Both the position numbers and the translations under genes were made by a program. A stretch of 64,000 nucleotides of DNA, from the NCBI GenBank assembly GCA_039619475.1, contig CM077116.1:274908758-274972757 (forward strand). The letters run 5' to 3'. Positions 43,638 to 53,560 of this stretch are shown in pieces. Positions within the stretch are counted from its first letter, which is position 1. Each line of letters starts with the position of its first letter. The DNA comes from Icerya purchasi. Taxonomy: Eukaryota; Arthropoda; Insecta; Hemiptera; Monophlebidae. The notes beneath the pieces are model-generated. The model ran no database searches. It saw nothing but the letters and a program-made list of their open reading frames with translations, and was not told where the DNA came from.

Positions 43638-45797
43638 GGAATTAGCAGTGGGAATAGGAATACCAGATGCACTGATGTTTATAAAAGTACGGTTAAAGGG
43701 GCGGAGACCAAAAGTTATGCAAGAAGGCTTGAAAGAAGAAAGAGAGAGATGAAGAGTAGAGAGAGCATTGCTAAAAAAGACAATGAATGATTTAACTCGT
43801 TGGTGGCGGAGGACAGATCATCTGAGGTGGAGAAAACTAAAATGTCATCAGCAAAAAGGAGCCAGAAAGAGGGAATAGGAAGAGAAGCAATATTGAAGGA
43901 GGAAATATTAAAAAGAGTCGGGCTAAGTCAGGAACCCTGGGGAAACCCACGATAGATGCATCTGAAGGTGGAAAGAGAAGGAGAAGATAGATAAAAAGTT
44001 CTATGTTGAAAGAGGTTGAGTATAAGAGTGATAAAAACCGGAGGAAGATTAAGAGAGAGAAGTTTGGAGCCCAGAGAAGGAAGATGCACATTACTCAATG
44101 CAGAGCAGACATCAACAAAAGAAGCGACAGTAAATTTCTTTGATAGGGAGCATTTATAGATATCTGGAAGGAAGTAACTGATGCAATCTACCGGGCCAAG
44201 TCTAGGGCGAAAACCGAACATATTAGAAGGAACTAGATTATTATGCTCAAGCCACCAAACGAGACGATTGTTTATTAAACCTTCAAAGAGTTTACGCAGA
44301 CATGAGACTAGGGAGATAGGACGGAAAGAACATTGATCTTTTTTAGGAATTGAAATGACGATGAAGTCGCTCCAAGACTCAGGAGTAAAACCAGAGAGTA
44401 GGAAAGAGTTGAAAATATTCAGAAGGGAGAGAAGCGAGGAAGGAAAGAGTTTTTTAAGAATAAGGAAAGAAATGCCGTCCAAGCCAGGAACAAAAGGAGA
44501 GGATTTGTTAAGGACGGACAAGAGCATAGTGGGGAGGAGAAGATAGAAAATGATGTTCTGAGGTATTCGGGAGTGAAGGAATGTTCGATTCCTCGATGGT
44601 GGGGACATACGGAGGAGTAATAGAATCCAAGAAAGAGTGGAGTTTAGACCAAGAAGGATGGAAAAGGTGAGATCTAAAGGCCTTGGCCATTTTAAAGATC
44701 TTAGAAAAGAGCGTATCTCTAGAGAAAAAGGAACAAAATGATTTCCAAGAATTCCTCTTAGCAGATTTTAAAGTGTACTGAGCTTTTGCATCGGCTTTCT
44801 TGTCAGCTAAAAAGTTGGATATTGAGGAACAAGAGCGAAAGGCTTTAAAGGTAGCGGTGCTTCCTCGAAAAACAACTTTACACTCTTCATTCCACCAAAG
44901 AAAGGAGACATAAGGAGAAGAACGACCGTGCGAAAAGGAAGTAGGAGGGGAGGAAGCGAAAAGAGCAGAATATAGAGATTGAATGAAAAAATTGTACAGA
45001 GATGACGGATGGGGGATATCCAGAATAAGAGGGAGTGAGGAATCCATCAAAGATCGGAATTTAATCCAATCTGGTTTGAAAAGAAGCCAATGAGGAGTGT
45101 GCAGGGGCCTGAAAGGTTTAGAAGGAAGAGCGTTTTTGAGAGTTAGGAGAATGGGGACATGATCACTACCAAAAGTGCCGTCAAGAGTTCTCCAGGAACT
45201 TACAAGACCAAAATTCGAGATCAATTGCACTAGAGGGAGATGGATGTTTGAAGAAAGTAGGAGAACGATCATTGTGGAGAAAAAGATTATGGTTTAGGAT
45301 AAGATTTTACAGGATCGCACCATTAGGATTGCGCCCTGTGCAGCCCCACAGAGAGGAGTGCGCATTCCAGTCTCCACCAATAATAAATGGATCAGATAGC
45401 GATGAAAGAAATGAAGGCAAAGGAAGACTAGAGAGGCTGGAGTTGGGAGGGATGTACACGCAAGCAATATGTATAGAATTCGGGAGAAGATTTTCAAGTG
45501 AAATATGAATCATGTTAGGTAGGTTAGGAAGGGGCGGATTAAGAAACGGGATATTGTGAGTGAGATAGGATAGATCGTGTCTAATAAGAATCGCAACAGC
45601 ACCATACCCATCCACACGATCAGATCGAACTAGAGAATAACCGTTGAAATCAAGAGACGAGGAAGATTTAAGCCAAGTTTCAGATAACAGCGCTACAGGA
45701 TATTGTATAAGTCTAATAGACACTCTCCACTTAGTTTATTAGCTCGTAAGCTGCGGCAATTCCATTGAAGGATGTTCAAGGCGCAAGACCGCAACAT
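43638..45797 (-). pseudogene. ORF2 of LINE H (endonuclease and RT)
   Basis: ATG at 45797; ILQWNCRSLRANKL, LLSETWLKSSSS (Glu), DGYGAVAILI, IIGGDWNAHSSLWG (about 45368-45330), a frame change near 45305, then DGTFGSDHVPILL (Asp-His, about 45185-45148). Linker WWNEECKVVFR. RT: SPFVPGLDGISFLIL, SFRPISLVSCLRKLFE, FGFRPRLGPVDC, SFVDVCSALSNVHL in motif A (Asp kept), RGFPQGS then a TGA where sisters have Cys, LSPTLFN, LFADDILVFS (about 43845-43815) and PSCITFGLRPFNRTF near the cut. Frames change near 44600 and 43790. Confidence 0.85.
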
Positions 45798-46049
45798 TCT
45801 AGCTAGAGGGAGAAGAAAAGGAACTAAAAGGATGAGAAAAAAAAGTATGAGGGCAGAGCTGGAATTTAAGTAAAAGAAAAGAATGCAAAGGTCATAGGAA
45901 GAGTATAATAAATAAAAGGAGATCGATTGTAGTCGATCTTCCAACTTAAAAGAGAAGTTGATAGAGGGAAAATGAGTAAAAAAGAGAAGACCTGTCTGAA
46001 GTTGGACGTAGGCCAAATTGAATGTACCACGCCATTAGGGGTACCGTCA

Positions 46050-46284
46050 GTGTTAAAAAAAAAAAAAACGGGAGAAATACCTGCACGAACTGGGTTGATG
46101 CCCAGTTTGTAGGCTTCCTTCCGAAATGGTGTTAAAAAAGATATGGGAGAAATACCTGCACGAACTGGGTTGATGCCCAGTTTGTAGGCTTCCTTCCGAA
46201 ATAGTGTTAAAAAAGAGATGGGAGAAATACCTGCACGAACTGGGTTGACGACCAGTTTGTAGGCTTCCTTCCGTAATGAAATAA
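46050..46284. repeat. Tandem repeat, 3 x 75 bp, between ORF1 and ORF2 of LINE H
   Basis: GGAGAAATACCTGCACGAAC recurs at 46071, 46146 and 46221, a period of exactly 75. The units are nearly identical. Since 75 is divisible by three, two minus-strand frames stay open through all units. Confidence 0.9.
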
Positions 46285-46740
46285 CCATGTAACATAAAGA
46301 AAAAATTAATTAAAATTAGAACTGTGGAAAGTTTTAAGTTAATAATTCCTGAGCGAACAGTTATTTTTGGCAAAACGGAGGCAAGAGAAAAACAGAGGGA
46401 TACGGACGACAAATAAAGAATGGGATGCAACATGAGGAAGATGGTCAAAAAGAAAAAAAAAAGGATGAAAGAGATGGTCTAGTTGAAATGAACGTGATTG
46501 AAAGACTGAAAGATTATCAAGGAACACGGAGGAAGGGGTTATGTTAAAAGAAACGAGGAGTTCCATGATAGCTGCGAAAAGACTGGAGACGACAAAAGAA
46601 GAATCGTTAAGAGAGGAATTAGAAGAAAGACTAATAGGAACTGGTAAGGGACTGGAAGATATGGAGGGATTGGATTGGGGGAAATCGCCATGATTCAGAG
46701 CGCAAACATTTGATAGGAAACGAGGAAAGCCATGATTCTT

Positions 46741-47725
46741 TTAATGTCCTTCTGCCGCTGTCATTCGGGACAGACTCGATCGGAAGAGCTGTGACTACCT
46801 TTGCAGTTGCGACAAAAGGGAGGCACCTGGAGATTCGTACAATCGGAGGAATGATGTTTGGAAGAACAATGGGAACATGAAGGAAGAGAGCTGCGACAAT
46901 GACGTGCAATATGCCAGAAAAGGAAACATTTGGAGCACTAGGTGGGAGAACGGATACTTGGGGACACTGTAAAACGAAGTTTACAAAATTTAATACAAAC
47001 TCAGGGAGAGAGGATTTGGCAAATTTTAGTTCGACACTTCTGATGGGAATTTTTGATCCATCGGAAGAGCGAAGGATACGACGAACAGATACTTCAGGAA
47101 TAGAAGATTCAAGCGCTTCTTTAATTTCCTCAACAGAGAAAAAAGGATGAACTCCAGAAATAACACAAATTCTGTATAAAGTACATATTATGGGGAATGA
47201 AAGCATTGAGCTTGTGAGAATTGAAGAAGGAGCGATCGTTTAGAAAGTCGTTGGCGGCGGAAATGGAGGTTAAGACAATAGAGATACGCCCTCTACCCTG
47301 AGGAATAATGTCGGGGAAGGAGGTGGAAATTTTTGCTGATGAGCCTGACCAGAGCAAGCGGGTGGAAATTTCCAATATTTTTATCATCTGAGGAGTTCTT
47401 AACGAAATCTTTGAAAGGTCCTGGGTAATGGGACGGAAAAATGTTTTCAAAAATATCGTGGATATGATCGGTGCTGTTGACATTGATCGGCGAATTATTA
47501 GTGTTGGTAAAATTATTATTATTGTTGCTACAATTATTGTTATTATTGCCCCGAGCACTTTTGATATTGAAATTTTTGATGGCAATAGTGACACTGTTGA
47601 TACTACTACCATTATTACTGTTATTTTTAGAGTTGGTGACTTTGTTGTTATTATTAAGATTACTGTTATTATTGTTGTTGTTGTTCTGGTTGGACGTCGC
47701 TCAAGTAATCAAAAAAAGAAGTAAG
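46741..47725 (-). pseudogene. ORF1 (gag-like) of LINE H, Asn-rich, three zinc knuckles
   Basis: The N-terminal part is an Asn-rich tract built on AAT/AAC codons (about 47690-47480), then a conserved core in shifting frames (SISAANDFLNDRSFFNSHKLNAFIP, VEEIKEALESSIPEVSVRRI). Three zinc knuckles lie at about 46940-46770: CSKCFLFWHIARHC, CSHCSSKHHSSDC and CRNCKGSHSSSDRVC. This is the gag-like RNA-binding ORF1 of R1/I-type elements. It matches the architecture of ORF1 at 61910-63639. Frameshifts lie near 47150 and 46960. Confidence 0.8.
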
Positions 47726-47776
47726 TAAATTTTTGCGCGTTGATTTTAAACATTCTCGTTTGTAAAATAATAAAAG

Positions 47777-48673
47777 ATGGTGTCGTGCCGAAAATGTGGC
47801 GATGTGCTACCAGTAGCAGCAGGAGATTAGGGGGCATGTAGTGCCTGTTCGCGTCAGTTACACTTTCAGTGCAGCGGTGTAGCAGCGTCGACTTGGCGCC
47901 AAATGGGCACGCAGAAGAGAGGCACGTGCAAGTGTCCAGGTGCCGCGGCGAAACAGAAAAAGGAGGCAGCGGTGATAAAGATGAGTGCAGCAGTAGAAAG
48001 CAGAGCACAGAACAACTATTGCTGACTATTCGGAACGAGATAGGCGCGTTGCACGCTAGGATCGAGAGTGTCCACTTGTCGCCAGGTAGATCAGCTGCGC
48101 AACGAGAACGGACATGTGCGTCAGCTGGTCGAATCGCTGCGCGCCGAAAACGGCCAGCTCAGGTAGGCGAACGGGGCACTGCGTGACCGTGTCTCAAACC
48201 TAAAGCAGTACACACGAAAGGATAACTTGGTAATACGCAACGTGCCAAATTTATACGACATCGTCGAGAAGATCGCCGCAGCTGCCGGCACTGAGCTGAA
48301 AAATAGTCACCTTAGTGTATGCCACCGACTGCCTAAGTCTAGCAGGCAGGCATATGCAAATGTGGCTGTTAAGTTTACCCGCTGCGTGACCAAGTACTCG
48401 TTTCTAAAAGGCTGTCGAACTAAGCGTCCAGTCTTGAAAGATATCGGCTTCGCCGAACCGATCACCCTGGCAATTCAAAACATCTATGTGAATGAACATC
48501 TCTCATTGGAAAACAGTAAACTATTTTTAGAGGCTCCCGGCTTAAAACAGAGAGGCTGGAAGTTTACCTGGACTACGGATGGGAAGATATTTGGCAGGCT
48601 GGACGAAAATGCGCCAATTATACTTCTTAAATCGCAAGAACAAATCGAGTCTTTCAATAACAATAGTTATTGA
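47777..48673 (+). pseudogene. ORF1 of LINE I: PHD-like finger, coiled coil, RNA-binding C-terminus
   Basis: ATG at 47777, then a Cys/His finger CRKCGD ... CSACSRQLHFQC ... CKCPG (about 47786-47942), the C4-H-C3 spacing of a PHD finger, with a TAG inside. A coiled coil follows (QLRNENGHVRQLVESLRAEN, about 48090-48150, with a TAG behind it). A C-terminal domain in the same frame reads NLVIRNVP, VCHRLPKSSRQAYANV, FVNEHL-like YVNEHLSLENSKLF and WKFTWTTDGKIF. That domain order is known from CR1-group ORF1 proteins, which bind RNA. Three or four stops and a local frameshift make it dead. GC content is higher than in neighbours. Stop at 48673. Confidence 0.75.
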
Positions 48674-48946
48674 CTATTAATATTATTTAAACCTCGCAGT
48701 AAGCGATTTATTTACGGTTTATTATGGTGGCGTGTGGTTGTACTTTCTTGAAAGTGAATAGTAAAGTGTGTAGATGTGTTTTCGTATCTTGTATTCGTAC
48801 GGCAGGAGTAGTAACCATTCTAATTATAATTTATTCTTATCTTTATTTCCTAAGCGAGTATTACTGGTACTTGTTTTTAGTACTATGATATATTCGCGTA
48901 ACAGATTTGATTGTCTAAATCTTTAAAATAAACAGACTCTTAAATA
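48674..48946 (+). other. G/T-rich spacer behind LINE I ORF1
   Basis: No gene. Composition resembles the spacers between ORF1 and ORF2 of family E. LINE D starts directly behind it. Confidence 0.4.
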
Positions 48947-48951
48947 CTGTG

Positions 48952-49089
48952 GTTAGCTTTGAAGAACCACGAAAAGACTTTGGTTTAAAGCAGTGTAAGC
49001 GCTGTCAATTATTCGGCCATACAGCGAACTATTGTAACTTACCGAATCGATGTGTCAAGTGCGCAGTTATAGATCGACTTCTCCCCTAA
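48952..49089 (+). pseudogene. ORF1 remnant with CCHC zinc knuckle, LINE D
   Basis: Open stretch VSFEEPRKDFGLKQCKRCQLFGHTANYC, then NRCVKC. The first CCHC knuckle (CxxCxxxxGHxxxxC) is complete and a second is begun. The wording QCKRCQ.FGHT..YC is typical of Jockey-clade ORF1. The frame ends CAVIDRLLP-TAA at 49087-49089, and the ORF2 ATG follows with no base between. Most of ORF1 on both sides of the knuckle is lost. Confidence 0.75.
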
Positions 49090-51804
49090 ATGGCAAATAA
49101 TCCCAGTTTTATAACTCAACGATCATTCGTAATAATGTTGTGGAATGCCAATGGAATTACACAAAGAAAAAACGAACTTGAAATATTTTTGAACCAAAAT
49201 GTGATCGATGTCGCACTAATATGCGAAACTCATTTAATTCATTCAAGCAGCTTTAAAATGCCGGGATATGTAACATATACGGCAAATCATCCAGATGGAA
49301 CCGCGCATGGCGGCTCAATGATCTTGGTAAAAAAGTCATATATACAGCATATGCGTCTATCTCATGGTTCATATGCGTATCAGCTAGTTGCGGTTAACAT
49401 TCGAACTGACAAAGATTTTATAACAATAGCTGCCATTTATCGTCATCCTGGTCTCCATATTCCAGATAGTGAATTTAGTGCTATATTTAGAAATCTTGGA
49501 AAAAGCTTTATCTGTGGGGGAGACTATAACGCTAAAAGTCGAACTTGGGGATCAAGGATCACAAATAAAGCAGGGCGGATACTAGATAAAACACTGCGTA
49601 ATAATTCGCTGTCCGTTCTCTCTCCCACGTCCCCCACTTATTGGCCGGAACATGCAAATCGAACACCTGATATCCTAGATTTCTTTATTATACGAGGCCT
49701 ACAAAGGTATCATAAAAAATGCGAGACAGTAGTCGATCTCTCTTCTGACCATGTTCCGGTTATTTCAATCCTGGATATTAACCCCATAGTCAAGCCCACG
49801 CAGCATAAACTGCATAATTACTCGACGGATTGGGAATATTTTGCAACTGCAATGGAAAATGGCACTGACCTGAAAATCAGTTTAAAAACCAAGGACAACA
49901 TCGAAGCAGCGGTAGATGATATAACGGACTTAATACAGACAACATGTAGAAGTTCTACCACATATAAAACAGTACATAGTAACCAAAATAAATATGTTCC
50001 AGCGGAAATCAGGAAGTTAATAAAAGCTACTCGGGCAGCAAGGAGAAGATGGCAACAGAACCGCTATCCGGCATTAAAAGCTACATACAACAATCTCCGT
50101 TACAAGCTAAGAGAAGAAATTAAGAGATATAAAGAAAAAACATACAGTAGTTACTTGGAAACTCTAGATACACAGGATGGATCCTTATGGAAGGCAACCA
50201 AAAGAATACTGCGGCAATCTTCAGAGACTCACAACATTCGGATGCAAGACGGTAGTTGGGCTAGAACAGATAAACAGAAAGCAGACGCATTCGCTTCGTA
50301 TTTAGAGGCTACGTTCATGCCTCACGGAAACATTGATTCAGAACATATTAACGTTATACAACGTTATCTAGAGCAACCACTACAGCTTAGCCTTCCCACC
50401 AGGCCATTCTCTCCAAATGAGGTATACAAATGTCTCAAAAAAGCTCCTCTAAGGAAATCTCCTGGACTCGATGGAGTAACGGGAGAAATTCTAATTCACC
50501 TGCCCAAAAAATCTGCCACTCTTCTCTGTTTTATATTTAATGCCATCCTACGAATAGGTCACTATCCGAAATCATGGAAAAAATCTAAAATAATTATGAT
50601 ACCAAAACCCTTGAAACCGTTGTCTCTCCTGTCATCCTATAGACCAATCAGTTTGCTAAATACTCTCTCAAAAGTTTTCGAGAAATTAATCCTACAAAGA
50701 ATAATTCCGGTAATTGAAAATAAAAAATTGATACCAGTACATCAATTTGGTTTTCGAACACAGCATTCTACCATACAACAGTGCCATAGACTAGTGGATG
50801 CCATATCATCAGTGCTTGAAAAGGGAGAGGTATGCTCTGCGGTCTTTCTGGACGTCGCCCAGGCGTTTGACCGGGTTTGGCATACTGGGCTTTTATATAA
50901 ACTCAAACAAATACTACCACCGGACTTATATTTATTTTTTCAGTCCTATCTATTAAATAGGTCATTTATAGTAAATGTCAATGGTTCAATGTCTACGGAA
51001 GGTATGGTATCGGCCTCTGTTCCGCAGGGTAGCCTCCTTGGCCCGATTCTATACTCCATCTACACGGCTGACCTTCCTGTATCAAATCAGACAATTCTGG
51101 CCACATTTGCTGATGATATAGCAATACTGTCCTCAGATACTAATTGTACATATGCGAATAATGCAGTTCAGGACCATTTAAACAGGATAATGATCTGGGC
51201 CAAAAAATGGGGAATTAAATTTAGTGAGGAAAAATGTCAGCACATAACCTTCACGAACAGATACGTTACATGCCCTAAATTACAAATAAACAATGTAGAG
51301 CTCAAACAGGTAGACACAGTCAAGTATCTAGGCATGTACCTTGACCGTCGCCTTACGTGGCGCTTCCACGTTGCACAAATACGGAGAAAGCTAATCGCAC
51401 ACACTAAAAAGCTATCCTCGCTGATAGGCAATAAATCTAAATTAAGTATAAGGTTAAAAAGATCTATCTACTTGATGATTATAGCTCCGGTGTGGAGGTA
51501 TGGCCTAGAACTATATGGAAATACAAGTAGAAGCAACCTTGCTCGTATTCAGAGTCAGCAGTCCATTATCCTCCGAGGGATTGCAGCAGCACCAAAATAT
51601 GTTTCAAACCTAACTCTCCATCGAGATCTGCATGTTCCTTTTGTTAAATCAGTTCATACTCAACAGTACAGCAAATTTTTTGAAAATCTAAATCTACATC
51701 CCAATCCTAAAGTTAGTAGCATGTTTATAAATACTCTTCCGGGTAATCCGAGAAGAAGGTTAAAGAGAAGGAAGTGGTGTCGTGACGCTCTTCCCATAAC
51801 TTAA
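49090..51804 (+). CDS. Jockey-like ORF2: endonuclease-reverse transcriptase, 904 aa, intact
   Basis: The only full-length LINE ORF2 in the window. The APE-type endonuclease fills residues 1-235: MLWNANGI, ICETH (Glu 46), GGDYNAKSRTWGS (about 143-155), DILDFFI, SSDHVPV (Asp 220, His 221). RT spans about 440-800: SPGLDGVTGEIL, SYRPISLLNTLSKVFEKL, HQFGFRTQHST, VFLDVAQAFDRVW (Asp 588), SVPQGSLLGPILYS (about 643), TFADDIAIL (Asp 675-676), VKYLGMYLDRRLTW. The C-terminus has the Jockey-type NLTLHRDLHVPFV and ends RKWCRDALPIT. There is no RNase H, as in the Jockey clade. Start chosen at the ATG abutting the ORF1 stop. All catalytic residues are present; without ORF1 and a 5' promoter this copy is probably not autonomous. 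Confidence 0.93.
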   Translation: MANNPSFITQRSFVIMLWNANGITQRKNELEIFLNQNVIDVALICETHLIHSSSFKMPGYVTYTANHPDGTAHGGSMILVKKSYIQHMRLSHGSYAYQLVAVNIRTDKDFITIAAIYRHPGLHIPDSEFSAIFRNLGKSFICGGDYNAKSRTWGSRITNKAGRILDKTLRNNSLSVLSPTSPTYWPEHANRTPDILDFFIIRGLQRYHKKCETVVDLSSDHVPVISILDINPIVKPTQHKLHNYSTDWEYFATAMENGTDLKISLKTKDNIEAAVDDITDLIQTTCRSSTTYKTVHSNQNKYVPAEIRKLIKATRAARRRWQQNRYPALKATYNNLRYKLREEIKRYKEKTYSSYLETLDTQDGSLWKATKRILRQSSETHNIRMQDGSWARTDKQKADAFASYLEATFMPHGNIDSEHINVIQRYLEQPLQLSLPTRPFSPNEVYKCLKKAPLRKSPGLDGVTGEILIHLPKKSATLLCFIFNAILRIGHYPKSWKKSKIIMIPKPLKPLSLLSSYRPISLLNTLSKVFEKLILQRIIPVIENKKLIPVHQFGFRTQHSTIQQCHRLVDAISSVLEKGEVCSAVFLDVAQAFDRVWHTGLLYKLKQILPPDLYLFFQSYLLNRSFIVNVNGSMSTEGMVSASVPQGSLLGPILYSIYTADLPVSNQTILATFADDIAILSSDTNCTYANNAVQDHLNRIMIWAKKWGIKFSEEKCQHITFTNRYVTCPKLQINNVELKQVDTVKYLGMYLDRRLTWRFHVAQIRRKLIAHTKKLSSLIGNKSKLSIRLKRSIYLMIIAPVWRYGLELYGNTSRSNLARIQSQQSIILRGIAAAPKYVSNLTLHRDLHVPFVKSVHTQQYSKFFENLNLHPNPKVSSMFINTLPGNPRRRLKRRKWCRDALPIT

Positions 51805-51939
51805 GTGCATTTAGTTTTAAATACGTTAGCATCAGTTATTATGACTCGAAACTTTTATCAAGTATTTACTTCACCGGACTCTGTTGTCCGACCAAACAGC
51901 AACGGTTACTATGGGATCCAGGTCATCTGACCCAAATAA

Positions 51940-52158
51940 ACATGACATGTATGGGTCATTCTTAACTTAGTGATTACCATGGTGTTCGAATCTTTATCAG
52001 ATATCATAAGAAGTAGACTTGCTACGTATGGATAACGTTCTACAATAAACTTGACATGTATGGGTCACTCTTAGCATAGTGATTGCCATGGTGTTCGAGT
52101 TTTTGTCAGATATCATAAGAAGTAGACTTGCTACGTATGGATAACGTTCCATAAGGCG
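51940..52158 (+). repeat. 109-bp tandem duplication in 3' UTR of LINE D
   Basis: GACATGTATGGGTCA recurs at 51944 and 52053. The two units are about 90 percent alike and both contain AGATATCATAAGAAGTAGAC. Confidence 0.85.
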
Positions 52159-52575
52159 ATTGCTGTGGTGCTCGCACTCTTGCACACTAAATGCGTGCCG
52201 AGCTTTTATGAAATACACTAAATAGCACTGTTATCATGACGATTGTGCTCTAAATATTACATTGTACACGCTGCTGTACTAATCTCATGTTGTTCTCTAT
52301 TAAAATCCATCCCATTCGCTTTTTATATCCTAAGGGCCATATGGTCAAAATTGTGCTGTACTGCTTATGTAGCTTTTCATCCTTCTCTAGACTTTGTATC
52401 CCTTTTTATAAGTTGTAGTGAACTATTATAAGCCAAACCCCTCACTGGAGGGCTTTGGATTGGTCACATTTCTATCATCATAATACATATATTAAAATTA
52501 ATACTGGCGCTGTTTGTGGTCCCTCGACTGGTACAGTGGAAAAAAAAAAAGAAAAAAAGAAAAAAAAAAAAAAAC

Positions 52576-53560
52576 TAATTTTAATGTAACATTTAATGTT
52601 ATCTTTATCTTTATCGTTATGTTTTATGGTTATTTTATGCGGATATATGATTATTTATTTTAGTTTACATATTAAATTTAAAATTATTCTCATTAATAAT
52701 ACACATTTAACTCGACGACATAAATAGAATTTCCAATATATAAAATAAGTCGATAGGAATATAAATCAAAAATTAATGATATAATAATTAGTCTAAACTG
52801 GATATTAGATGTTAATTTTTTATCATTTAATTATAAGTAGTATTGTATTCTTATTGCTGATACTACTATTGTTTTATACTTTCATCTACTAGTAGAGTTA
52901 ATGACTATTTTAATCAATGATTTTCACAAATAATTTTACTATACAGTTCAGTGACAGTAAAAATAGTTTGATATTGGCCAATAAAGTTTAACATTTTTCA
53001 CTGCTCACTGAAATTTATAATTTTTCACATACATTTTTTCTCTTGTAATTGAATGAAATTATACACTTTTAATCTTTTCATTTTGAATATTTGAAGCCTG
53101 CGTAAACATTTTGACGACCTCAGTGTTTTTCTAAAAAATAATCAGACTACCATTTCATCATCTTAACTGAAACATGGTTATACACTGAAGAAGTGAATAG
53201 ATGCCGTATCCCAGGTTACATAGCTATTGATCAGTGTAATAATGAAAAAATAGAAGGAGGGGTAGTGTTATTTATGTTGTAGAATGGCTTCGATTTACAA
53301 GCGTTAGATTAACAAGTAGAACTAGTAACTTTGTCGGACTATGCATCTATGCCGAAAATATAGGAAATATCACCTTAAATTTTTATGTCAACAAAAACGG
53401 TGAAGAGAAAGTGAAAGAATGTAAGAACAAAAGGGATAGAAAGATTAATAGTCAGTAATAATATAGAAAAAAAATCTCTGCGACAATCGACTAGGATATG
53501 GTTGGTGTGGGCAAATACAACTGTAATCTATTTGAAGGAGACAGTATATAATTGAGAGAG
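52576..53560 (+). pseudogene. LINE endonuclease relic (CR1-like) and AT-rich flank
   Basis: From about 53100 endonuclease phrases appear in changing frames: DDLSVFLKN, YHFIILTETWLYTEEV (catalytic Glu region), CRIPGYIAIDQCNNEK, EGGVVLFM and NFVGLCIYAENIGNITL. It is badly decayed. It could be the ORF2 start of LINE I, if LINE D inserted between LINE I ORF1 and ORF2; orientation fits. 52576-53090 is AT-rich with nothing recognised. Confidence 0.55.

Larger units (their letters stand above)
43638..47730 (-). mobile_element. LINE H (ORF1 + ORF2), minus strand, 3'-truncated
   Basis: ORF1 (47725-46741) with an Asn-rich leader and three zinc knuckles, an inter-ORF region with a 75-bp tandem repeat, and ORF2 (45797 to the junction at 43638) lacking its 3' end. 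It resembles LINE G at the right edge in domain order. Dead through many frameshifts. Confidence 0.85.
48947..52575 (+). mobile_element. Jockey-like LINE D with intact ORF2
   Basis: A remnant of ORF1 with a zinc knuckle, an uninterrupted ORF2, a 730-base 3' UTR holding a 109-bp tandem duplication, and an A-rich tail (about 52540-52575). The 5' part and most of ORF1 are missing. It lies between LINE I ORF1 and an endonuclease relic at 53090-53560, possibly inserted into LINE I. Confidence 0.85.

Noticed and set aside
45866..46448. Repetitive proteins read from the 75-bp units
   Set aside because: Open frames exist on the minus strand in two frames at once, which argues for absence of stops by composition rather than a real protein.
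47428..47728. Hydrophobic Ile/Val/Leu-rich open frames on the + strand, like membrane proteins
   Set aside because: They are the antisense of the AAT/AAC repeat in LINE H ORF1; ATT/GTT codons give false hydrophobic peptides. The same applies to 62023-62235 on the minus strand.
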